From assembly GCA_043798445.1 (NCBI GenBank), contig JAZDOQ010000010.1, positions 1-30,527 of the forward strand: a DNA stretch of 30,527 nt, read 5' to 3'. The stretch comes from CAIJMI01 sp043798445. Lineage in GTDB: Bacteria > Patescibacteriota > Microgenomatia > UBA10105 > UBA927. The position numbers were made by a program, and so were the translations under genes. This document shows, piece after piece, positions 23,010 through 29,951 of this stretch (its first letter is position 1; each line of letters opens with the position of its first letter). Under the pieces are notes generated by a model that was given only the letters and a program-made list of their open reading frames with translations, made no database searches and was not told the DNA's origin.

Positions 23010-24297
23010 GAATAAATTCAGTTAAGGTGGCAGTTATATACGCGATCATATCTTTTGTAATTCCAGGATATACACCAATCCAAAATCCATTATTCATGAC
23101 AGTATCAGAATTTTTCAAATTGCCTGACACACGGATATCCTTTCGATTCATATATGCTGGATGTTTTAACAGATTTCCTGCAAACAACGCTCGTGTAGCT
23201 ATTTTATGTGTTTCTAAATATTGCACAATCTCTAATTTTGTAAATGGTGCATTTTCCTTAACTACTACCATATATCCAAACCACGAAGGATTCGCTTCTT
23301 TTTCCCATATTGGAAGAATGAAATAGTTTTTATAGGTTGTAAAAAATGTATACAATCTTTGAAAATTCTCTCTTCGTTTTTTGATAAACCCTGGAAGTTT
23401 TTTAAGCTGTGCAACGCCGATAGCTGCCTGAAAATCAGTTAGTTTCAAATTATATCCGATTTGTGAATACGTGTACTTATGATCATATCCAAACGGAAGT
23501 TTTCCAAGTTGCCACTGGAATCGTTTCCCACACGTATTATCTTTTCCGGTATCACACCAACAATCCCGTCCCCAGTCACGGAATTGTCGTAATGCTCGAT
23601 GAATAAGAGGATTATTTGTCACAACAGCTCCACCTTCTCCCATAGTAATCTGATGTGCGGGGTAAAAAGAAAAGGTCGCTATATGCCCAAATGTTCCAGC
23701 GAGTTGTTTCTTATATGTTCCTCCGAGCGCATCACAACAATCTTCAATAAACCATAAATTATATTTCTTTACAATCTTCATAATGCCATCAAGTGGCAAA
23801 AGATTCCCAAGTGTATGGGCCATCATGATTGCTTTTGTTTTTTTTGACACTGCCTTTTGTATTGCCTGGACTGTTGCATTTTTTGTCCCCATATGTACAT
23901 CAACACATACAGGAATACACCTGTTTTGAATAATTGGATTGATTGTAGTTGGGAATCCTGTTGCAACGGTGATCACTTCATCACCTGGTTTTAACGCTCT
24001 CTCACCAAAAGAAGAGGAAGTAAGAGTAGAAAGTGCCAGTAAATTAGCAGACGAACCAGAATTAGCAAGCGTAACATATCGGACACCTAAATATTCACGA
24101 AAGGCTTTTTCAAACGTAAGTGAATATTCTCCTTCTGTCCACCACCCTGTGAGAGCGACGTCAATAGCATTAAGGATTTCATCTTCATCAAACACTTTTC
24201 CTGAAACTGGAACGGGTGAAATACCTGGAATAAAAATTATTTCTTCTGACTGCGCTTTATAAAACTGACGGACAGACCGAACAATATTTTTATTCAT
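22990..24297 (-). CDS. rfbH: CDP-4-keto-6-deoxyglucose 3-dehydratase (E1, RfbH type)
   Basis: A 435-aa PMP-dependent, [2Fe-2S] dehydratase that removes the C3 hydroxyl on the route to 3,6-dideoxyhexoses. It has the aspartate aminotransferase fold of the DegT family, but the PLP lysine is replaced by H215 in FYPAHQITMGEGG, the hallmark of E1. The cluster cysteines C188, C246, C248 and C256 are spaced C-X57-C-X1-C-X7-C, as in E1, with RDCWCDTGKDNTCGKRF around the last three. The reaction normally needs an E3 ferredoxin reductase and, before it, CDP-glucose synthase and dehydratase; none is in this window. The gene has its own possible promoter. It lies next to transketolase and C-methyltransferase genes, suggesting that the 3-deoxy-4-keto product is branched further. 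Confidence 0.92.
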   Translation of the reverse strand: MNKNIVRSVRQFYKAQSEEIIFIPGISPVPVSGKVFDEDEILNAIDVALTGWWTEGEYSLTFEKAFREYLGVRYVTLANSGSSANLLALSTLTSSSFGERALKPGDEVITVATGFPTTINPIIQNRCIPVCVDVHMGTKNATVQAIQKAVSKKTKAIMMAHTLGNLLPLDGIMKIVKKYNLWFIEDCCDALGGTYKKQLAGTFGHIATFSFYPAHQITMGEGGAVVTNNPLIHRALRQFRDWGRDCWCDTGKDNTCGKRFQWQLGKLPFGYDHKYTYSQIGYNLKLTDFQAAIGVAQLKKLPGFIKKRRENFQRLYTFFTTYKNYFILPIWEKEANPSWFGYMVVVKENAPFTKLEIVQYLETHKIATRALFAGNLLKHPAYMNRKDIRVSGNLKNSDTVMNNGFWIGVYPGITKDMIAYITATLTEFIREKTKK

Positions 24298-24310
24298 AGC
24301 AACGCACCAT

Positions 24311-24339
24311 ATTGTAAAGGAAAACTAAATCAAATACAA
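24311..24339 (-). promoter_or_regulatory. Candidate promoter upstream of rfbH
   Basis: In the 79-base gap, the minus strand reads TTGTAT, 17 bases and TACAAT, followed by 13 bases and ATG 24297. The -10 matches 5 of 6 and the -35 3 of 6. The leader would be only about 6 bases long and lacks a Shine-Dalgarno. Confidence 0.4.
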
Positions 24340-24376
24340 ATTATGTGAATCCTCTTAAAAACGGCGATCAAAAAAA

Positions 24377-25453
24377 TTACAAATCAAGAATCTTGTTATG
24401 ATATTCTTTAATCTTCATATATTTAACGATCTCATCACGGAATGTAAATGAAGAAATGAGTACTGGCTCATGATGTTTCTCTAAAACATCCGGAGCATGT
24501 ATTTTAATATGGTCGATTGATTTACCGACCAAGTTCTGGTTAGAGTCAACAAAGAAAAGTACTTTATTATATAACGTTGTAGTGGCCAGAAGTCTCCTTG
24601 TTAAAGCCCCTACACCCCAGACGATTAATCGATTTGGAAGGTTATCGATAGCCATCTGAATTTTTGACTGCTTAATTTTTGACTTTCTGATATATTCAAC
24701 TAGACTGGATTTTCCTGCGTTCATCTTCTTCCATACGGAAAACAAAACCTTCGTATCGGATTTCATCGAAACGTTCACAAAACTCTGCATCACACAATAG
24801 AGCGACGATTCCGTGAAGAAGTTGATATGTTCAGTCGAAAATTCACCGAATGGCTCATCAAAGCCTAGATAAAACCTACCGGCATCGGGAACACCGATGA
24901 AAATATATCCGTTGTCTTCCAAAAATGAATCCGCTTTCTCAACACTATTTTTGATATCAATAAGATGTTCTAGAACCTGGGAAATAATAATAACGTCATA
25001 CTTTTTTTTGGGATGAAAACTATTGAAATCAAACGTTCCGACATCGATGTCGTATTTTTCCTTTGCAACCTCTTTACACCTTAACGCAGGATCAATTCCA
25101 TAGACATTCTTATACCCCTTATCACGAATAAACGCGAGCATTGAACCGGTCGAGCAACCGATATCGAGTATCTTCGCATCTTTTGGAACGTTAGTTTTAA
25201 AAAAACGCGCTATCTCTGATTTTGTTGCAGCGTCATGAATCTCGTGTTGTCTCACCCCTTCATATTTTGAATTTTCACCGTAGTACCTATCATAATATTT
25301 TTGCGGAGGAGTGTTATTAACAAAGATAAATCCGCAAGTGTCGCAATGGACTATGTGATGGGAGAAATGACCCTTAAAAATTTGTGTATGAAGCGATGTG
25401 AACTTTTTTTGATTACAGAGCGGGCAGTTTCGTGTTATTGCTTTAACGGACAT
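24377..25453 (-). CDS. SAM-dependent sugar C-methyltransferase, three-domain (TylC3/NovU-like)
   Basis: 358 aa in the layout of C-methyltransferases that act on 4-keto nucleotide sugars. An N-terminal zinc module has C10-P-L-C13 and C37-D-T-C40. The SAM fold has LDIGCSTGSML (96-106) and SQVLEHL (148-154), and EFSTEHINFFT (194-204) occupies the active-site region. A C-terminal Rossmann-like domain has WGVGALTRRLL (279-289) and VLFFVDSNQNLVGK. In the TylC3 family the enzyme methylates a carbon next to the keto group. Here the RfbH product, a 4-keto-3-deoxy sugar, is an obvious candidate substrate, though some homologues act on other keto sugars. It sits 3 bases after the transketolase C-subunit gene. 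The family call is good; the target carbon is inference. Confidence 0.82.
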   Translation of the reverse strand: MSVKAITRNCPLCNQKKFTSLHTQIFKGHFSHHIVHCDTCGFIFVNNTPPQKYYDRYYGENSKYEGVRQHEIHDAATKSEIARFFKTNVPKDAKILDIGCSTGSMLAFIRDKGYKNVYGIDPALRCKEVAKEKYDIDVGTFDFNSFHPKKKYDVIIISQVLEHLIDIKNSVEKADSFLEDNGYIFIGVPDAGRFYLGFDEPFGEFSTEHINFFTESSLYCVMQSFVNVSMKSDTKVLFSVWKKMNAGKSSLVEYIRKSKIKQSKIQMAIDNLPNRLIVWGVGALTRRLLATTTLYNKVLFFVDSNQNLVGKSIDHIKIHAPDVLEKHHEPVLISSFTFRDEIVKYMKIKEYHNKILDL

Positions 25454-25456
25454 AGA

Positions 25457-26377
25457 TTATTTGTGAATGGCGGTACGGATGGTCTCGATTATTTGATCAA
25501 CGGATAGCTTATTGGCCCGTCGCATATATTCCTGGTTGCCCATTACCTTTGTAAACCGATCTGGAACGGCGATACGTTTGAAAAGAATTGAATTTCCATG
25601 TTCAGCAACAAATTCCGCAACAGCACTCCCTAGACCGCCGATAACGCTATGTTCTTCAAGAGTGAATATTGCCTTCGTTTCTTGCATGCATGTATCTATC
25701 AGCTCTTCATCAATCGGTTTTATCGTATGCATACTCACCAATCGAACAGTAATACCCACTTTCGTCAACATCTGTGACACCTCAAATCCATGGTGTAGCA
25801 TCGTTGATGTCGCGATAATACTTATATCATAACCGCGGGAAATCACGATTCCTTTTCCTATTTGAAAATGTGGATCCTTTTGGTGAATCGACGCGTCTCC
25901 TGCCCGACCGATCCGCATATAAGAAGGTCCTTCGTACTCTACCATCGCTTCTGTTGCAAGTCTCGCTTCTACAGGATCACCGGGACCCAATATAACCATA
26001 TTTGGAAGTGTGCGAAGGATACCAACATCTTCTAATCCATGGTGTGTATGTCCATACGGACCGTACGTGAATCCAACACCCACACCGACGAGTTTAACGT
26101 TTAAATTTTGATAACATATATCATTTCTTATCTGTTCGAAATTCCGCATGGTCACGAAAGGGATGATAGAGTAAACGAAAGGGATAAAACCTTCTATCGC
26201 AAGCCCGGCGGCTAGTCCGGTCATATTCTGTTCCGCGATTCCGGCGTTAATATATTGATTCGGGCAAACGGAAATATATTCCTCAAACACTGAAAATCCA
26301 AGATCACCTGTCACGAGGATGATTCTTTTGTTTTTTTTCGCTGCTTCTGTTAGTGCTTGAACAAATGCTAATCTCAT
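25457..26377 (-). CDS. Transketolase C-terminal subunit (pyrimidine-binding part)
   Basis: 306 aa covering the pyrimidine-binding and C-terminal domains of a two-component, thiamine-diphosphate-dependent transketolase. GIAEQNM (46-52) contains E49, the Glu that activates the thiamine ring. YGPYGHTHHGLEDVGILRTL supplies the active-site histidines, and the C-terminal domain starts near GYDISIIATSTM. It pairs with the N-subunit gene directly upstream (ATGA overlap), so the two should form a heterotetramer like archaeal split transketolases. The role could be ordinary pentose metabolism, but the location between sugar-modifying genes suggests transfer of a two-carbon ketol unit in making a branched or extended sugar, or supply of erythrose-4-P or sedoheptulose-7-P. 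Confidence 0.9.
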   Translation of the reverse strand: MRLAFVQALTEAAKKNKRIILVTGDLGFSVFEEYISVCPNQYINAGIAEQNMTGLAAGLAIEGFIPFVYSIIPFVTMRNFEQIRNDICYQNLNVKLVGVGVGFTYGPYGHTHHGLEDVGILRTLPNMVILGPGDPVEARLATEAMVEYEGPSYMRIGRAGDASIHQKDPHFQIGKGIVISRGYDISIIATSTMLHHGFEVSQMLTKVGITVRLVSMHTIKPIDEELIDTCMQETKAIFTLEEHSVIGGLGSAVAEFVAEHGNSILFKRIAVPDRFTKVMGNQEYMRRANKLSVDQIIETIRTAIHK

Positions 26378-27210
26378 AATAACTGTTTCATTGCTTGTTT
26401 ATATTCCTCTTCTGTTGGCGGCTTATATTGAGACGCTATTTGATTAACATATTTTTTTACTCCTCCTAATCCCTTAATTGTATGCGCAATAAGAACAGAG
26501 GGTTTATTTTTCGTAAAAGGTATCTTTGACAATTTCTGAATCAATTGGGACAAGTCATTCCCTTTTGTTTCTTTTACACCCCATTGGAAACTTTTCCATT
26601 TTGACTCAAACGGTTCAAGGTCAAGAACATCTTTGGTCCGACCATATGCTTGCAGTTTATTGTAATCAATAATAACAATTAAATTATCCAATTTATGATG
26701 CCCTGCAAACAATACTGCCTCCCATGTGGCACCTTCATCACACTCTCCATCAGACAGTACGGCGAATACCTTATGTTTTTTGTGATCCAGTTTTGCTGCC
26801 ATCGCCAAACCGACGGCAATCGAAAGACCATGACCTAAAGAGCCGGCAGATATCTCGACTCCCGGAACACAATGTCTAATAGAATGACCACCCAACAAAC
26901 CGTCATTTTGTTCATATCCTTCCAAAAGTTTCTTTGGAAAAAAACCACGTTCAGCAAGCGTTGCGAACAAGACTTTTGCGTCATGTGCTTTGCTAAACAC
27001 AAGGCGGTCTCGCTTTTCGTCGTCTGGTCTTTTTGGATCAACATTCATGATACAAAAATACAATATGGTTAATATTTCAACACATGATAGCGCACCCCCA
27101 GAATGAGCACTCTGTGCCCGAAAAGCCATATCAAGAATATCTTTTCTAATTTCTTTTGCGACTTTCGTCAGTTTATTTAGATTGAACAATTTTTTCTTTT
27201 TCATCTTCAT
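26374..27210 (-). CDS. Transketolase N-terminal subunit (diphosphate-binding part)
   Basis: 278 aa forming the thiamine-diphosphate-binding domain. HSGGALS (36-42) and SAGSLGHGLS (121-130) are the transketolase active-site loops. SDGECDEG (153-160), running to IDYN with N184, is the metal/diphosphate motif (GDG-type with S-D-G). KAHDAKVL (74-81) and GGHSIRHCVPGVEIS are further typical segments. ATG at 27210 or the in-frame ATG at 27204 are both possible starts; neither has a clear ribosome site. The N-terminal lysine run (KMKKKK) is not a signal peptide. It is the first gene after a 163-base gap, so it may head a transcript. It works only with the C-subunit encoded next. Confidence 0.9.
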   Translation of the reverse strand: MKMKKKKLFNLNKLTKVAKEIRKDILDMAFRAQSAHSGGALSCVEILTILYFCIMNVDPKRPDDEKRDRLVFSKAHDAKVLFATLAERGFFPKKLLEGYEQNDGLLGGHSIRHCVPGVEISAGSLGHGLSIAVGLAMAAKLDHKKHKVFAVLSDGECDEGATWEAVLFAGHHKLDNLIVIIDYNKLQAYGRTKDVLDLEPFESKWKSFQWGVKETKGNDLSQLIQKLSKIPFTKNKPSVLIAHTIKGLGGVKKYVNQIASQYKPPTEEEYKQAMKQLL

Positions 27211-27233
27211 CTCATATTGTTTGATAATTACTT

Positions 27234-27239
27234 ATTATA
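27234..27239 (-). promoter_or_regulatory. Possible -10 box for the transketolase unit, in an AT-rich 163-base gap
   Basis: A perfect TATAAT on the minus strand lies 23 bases before ATG 27210. The best -35 candidate, TTGAAT, is only 14 bases away, so the promoter is unsure. The rest of the gap (27211-27373) is AT-rich and holds no open frame, hairpin-plus-T-run terminator or clear repeat array. Confidence 0.3.
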
Positions 27240-27373
27240 ATTATCTTAATATCATTCAATTATCTACTAACAAAGGACAGCATAATTTGTTTTCTGATTG
27301 TATCATAAACCTCTTTACGCTTTTCACATGATAGCGAAGCATTATTTCTACAACAAAATAGTATATGTTAATA

Positions 27374-28159
27374 CTATTTATTAAATCTCTTCCGAATCAT
27401 ATCAATCCGTTTATCATCTTCCCGAAATATTCTTCCATAATATTCCCTTTTATTTTCAAGCCATAAAACCTCAAACTCATTAGCAAGAAGAATACCCTTT
27501 TCTGCCTTTGCTAAATCTTTTGACATCGAAAATACAATTTTTCTTGTTTCGTACCGATTAAGCAAATTAGTAGATAACCGCTTTATAAACGGCAACGCTT
27601 CTTTTGCGATTCCTCCACCTAATCCGCATTCCAACCCCTTTTTCTTTACTTGGGTAAGGATGTCGCTAACAATAAGGAACATCTGTTCATTGTTAATCTC
27701 ATCACGGGGAATGCCGAGCGAACTAGACAAATCCACACGACCGATGGTAATAAATTTTAACACTTCAATGCCAGAAACTTGCAATATGTTTTGCAAATCA
27801 TAATAGGAATGGATTGTTTCTATATTTATACCAAATAAAAGAGAATTTCTATTCTCCTCTGTCACATTATTTTTTATAATACCGATATACTTTTTTAACG
27901 CATAACTACTTTCTATCATCGGCGCGACTATATAATCGGCCCCGAGAAGAATTGCATCGTATAAATCTGTTACAGCCTCAGCTCCACCGATTTTCAGCGT
28001 AAATGTCAGTCCTCCTGCCTTGTCCATGATGTCTTTTAACCGAAGCAATTCTTCCCTTCGAGACCCTTCTGCTTCAAATTCCGCCTTTACCCCAATTGCG
28101 CCATAGGTATTTTTCAACACCTGCAATGTTTCAATCAATTTTTTTTCTAAAAGAGTCAT
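27374..28159 (-). CDS. HpcH/HpaI aldolase / citrate lyase-like protein
   Basis: A 261-aa TIM barrel of the HpcH/HpaI superfamily, which makes or breaks carbon-carbon bonds next to a keto acid enolate using a divalent metal. The expected metal ligands are E114 in INIET and D143 in GRVDLSSSLG. LKIGGAEA (55-62) and VAPMIESSYALKKY (78-91) mark a sub-branch often found in glycan loci. The start has a strong AAGGAG site 5 bases upstream, and the ATG overlaps the stop of the dehydroquinate-synthase-like gene. This pairing suggests that the aldolase supplies, or acts on, the keto acid sugar linked to the cyclase. The substrate cannot be named from sequence; it lacks any CoA-related signature I can recognise. 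Confidence 0.78.
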   Translation of the reverse strand: MTLLEKKLIETLQVLKNTYGAIGVKAEFEAEGSRREELLRLKDIMDKAGGLTFTLKIGGAEAVTDLYDAILLGADYIVAPMIESSYALKKYIGIIKNNVTEENRNSLLFGINIETIHSYYDLQNILQVSGIEVLKFITIGRVDLSSSLGIPRDEINNEQMFLIVSDILTQVKKKGLECGLGGGIAKEALPFIKRLSTNLLNRYETRKIVFSMSKDLAKAEKGILLANEFEVLWLENKREYYGRIFREDDKRIDMIRKRFNK

Positions 28160-29292
28160 ACGATCTCCTTTTTTCTAGGCAAGAATAATAATTTTATAAT
28201 AGCTTGCAGGGCATATTGAAATTCTTCTATAGAGACGTTCACAAGCTTCTCTAAATGACAGTTATCTTTTAACACAACGATCACTAGATTATTCGATTCA
28301 CGTTTTTTGTCTTTTTTCATACCTTCCAATAGACATGCACTCGAAAAATATTGTTTTTTCAGAATTGACTTGGGTATACTTGGAAGAAGCAGCGTATTTT
28401 CTATTTTGCTACCAACATTTAATGAAAGTAACCCTCTTTTTTGAGCTACCTCATTAGCAAAAAGAATACCTATAGTCACCCCAATCCCATGAGGTATGTG
28501 ATATTCAGATGCTGATTCTAAGGCATGACCGAATTCATGTCCAAAGTTTAATAAATTTCGAATCCCAAGATCAAATTCATCAATCTCTATATATTGTTTC
28601 TTAATTTGTAAGCTTGCGTGAATAAGCCATGACATATCAGTCTTTCGAGCTTTAATGAATTCTTTTACTGTTTGAATGCCTTTTTCAATTGTTCGAATAT
28701 CACCTAGGTTGTGCATATTCATCAACTGCAGTTTTACGATTTCTCCAAGTCCGCAATAGATATCCTTTTCGGACAACGAACGAAGAAACAGTTGTTGAAT
28801 ATGAACCTTGTATGGTGGATAGAACGTGCCTAATATGTTTTTAAACGTTTTATAGTTGAGGGATGTCTTGCTCCCAATGCAACTGTCAACCTGCGACAAT
28901 AAGGTGGTTGGAACACAAACGAGGGTCACCCCACGATACAGTGTAGAAGCGACAAAACTACCGATGTCCTGAATAATACCCCCACCGATGGCGATTATTT
29001 TTAACTTACGTTTAACATTAAACAACAACAACCTGTCATAGATACACATGGCAGTGGTAAGGTTTTTTTCCTCTTCCTTTGCGTTGATCAGTAAGATATC
29101 TTCTTTTTTCAGCTGCTTAAAGAGGATCTTCCTATATATGACATACACATTTCTGTCGATAAGAAAAATTCTTTTGTCCTCCTTGATATATTCGTTCAAG
29201 AATGAAAAATCTTTTTCGAATACGACGTCATATACTCTCATATGAGAGCGGACCTGAAACAACGATTCATCATTTTTTTTCTTTATTTGCAT
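28156..29292 (-). CDS. 3-dehydroquinate synthase-like sugar-phosphate cyclase
   Basis: 378 aa of the AroB/sugar-phosphate-cyclase fold, NAD- and metal-dependent enzymes that turn seven-carbon (or six-carbon) sugar phosphates into carbocycles. GGGIIQD (103-109) and PTTLLSQVDS (128-137) bind NAD. The metal ligands are E184, H242 (NFGHEFGH) and H258 (PHGIG). DHQS-type catalytic residues are kept: K142, N146, K151, K187, K221, R235, N239, H246 and the DKK near 338-340. SKT and HGIGVT replace the usual GKT and HGEAVA, and the protein is a little longer than AroB at the N-terminus. No other shikimate gene is nearby. It overlaps the SDR gene by 10 bases and the aldolase by 4. A specialised glycan role is more likely than aromatic synthesis, but true DHQS activity is possible. 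Confidence 0.82.
   Translation of the reverse strand: MQIKKKNDESLFQVRSHMRVYDVVFEKDFSFLNEYIKEDKRIFLIDRNVYVIYRKILFKQLKKEDILLINAKEEEKNLTTAMCIYDRLLLFNVKRKLKIIAIGGGIIQDIGSFVASTLYRGVTLVCVPTTLLSQVDSCIGSKTSLNYKTFKNILGTFYPPYKVHIQQLFLRSLSEKDIYCGLGEIVKLQLMNMHNLGDIRTIEKGIQTVKEFIKARKTDMSWLIHASLQIKKQYIEIDEFDLGIRNLLNFGHEFGHALESASEYHIPHGIGVTIGILFANEVAQKRGLLSLNVGSKIENTLLLPSIPKSILKKQYFSSACLLEGMKKDKKRESNNLVIVVLKDNCHLEKLVNVSIEEFQYALQAIIKLLFLPRKKEIV
28165..28170 (-). promoter_or_regulatory. Ribosome binding site (AAGGAG) for the aldolase gene
   Basis: AAGGAG on the minus strand lies 5 bases before ATG 28159, inside the end of the cyclase gene. It shows the aldolase is independently and efficiently initiated even though it also overlaps the previous stop. 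Confidence 0.65.
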
Positions 29293-29951
29293 GAATAGCC
29301 TCCATCAACAACTAGAGTATGACCTGTGATATACGAAGACTCGTCAGATGCCAAATAATAGACAACTCGCGCTATTTCCTCTGGCTCAGCAAGTCTCCCT
29401 AAAGGTACATCTTTTTCCAACGCCCTGATTTTTTTCACCGGGTTACGCAACACCAGTTGTGTTTTTGTAAAGCCAGGACATACGGAATTGACCAAAATGT
29501 CATAGGGAGCCAATTCCAAGGCCAGTGATTTTGTGAGACCATTAATAGCGTGTTTGGTTGCGGTATACAGCGATTGCTTCCCTCGCGCTATGACTCCGAA
29601 TATGGAACTTATGTTAATAATTCGTCCCCAGCGTTGTTTTTTCATATATGGGACGACTTGACGGACAAGATATATCGGGGCAATTAGATTTACCTGTACT
29701 GTTTTTTCTATTGTTTCGTCATGTGTCTCATCGATCCATTCAGGTTCATTAATCCCTGCATTGTTCACAAGAATATCAGCTTGTATCTTATGTTTTATAA
29801 AGTACGACAGGATGGACTCTTTACTCTGAAGATTCAATTCTTCATGCGTCGGAGCGATTACCGTAAGTCCGTTTTTCTTGAATACCTGGACTATCGCCTT
29901 GCCGATACCGCGGGAACCGCCTGTTACGAACACTGTTTTTTTCTTTTTCAT
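29283..29951 (-). CDS. Classical short-chain dehydrogenase/reductase (FabG-like)
   Basis: A 222-aa classical SDR. TGGSRGIG (10-17) binds NAD(P), NNAG (63-66) supports the fold, ISS (114-116) holds the catalytic Ser and YTATK (129-133) is YxxxK. The C-terminal VVDGGYSCK is standard. At 222 aa it is slightly short. Without an acidic residue after the second strand (APTHEE), NADP preference is plausible but unproven. It is coupled to the partial extended SDR upstream (ATGA) and the cyclase downstream, so it probably oxidises or reduces a hydroxyl or ketone on the product of that cyclase/aldolase pair, rather than a fatty-acid intermediate; no acyl-carrier genes are near. Confidence 0.88.
   Translation of the reverse strand: MKKKKTVFVTGGSRGIGKAIVQVFKKNGLTVIAPTHEELNLQSKESILSYFIKHKIQADILVNNAGINEPEWIDETHDETIEKTVQVNLIAPIYLVRQVVPYMKKQRWGRIINISSIFGVIARGKQSLYTATKHAINGLTKSLALELAPYDILVNSVCPGFTKTQLVLRNPVKKIRALEKDVPLGRLAEPEEIARVVYYLASDESSYITGHTLVVDGGYSCK

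Noticed and set aside
27081..27336. Direct repeat CACATGATAGCG at 27081-27092 and 27325-27336
   Set aside because: A single 12-base match is expected by chance many times in 30 kb. One copy is inside the transketolase coding sequence and neither is palindromic or linked to a boundary.
28156..29292. Calling the cyclase gene aroB
   Set aside because: Active-site residues fit, but no other shikimate gene is present and it sits in a glycan locus beside an aldolase, so the housekeeping name would overstate what is known.
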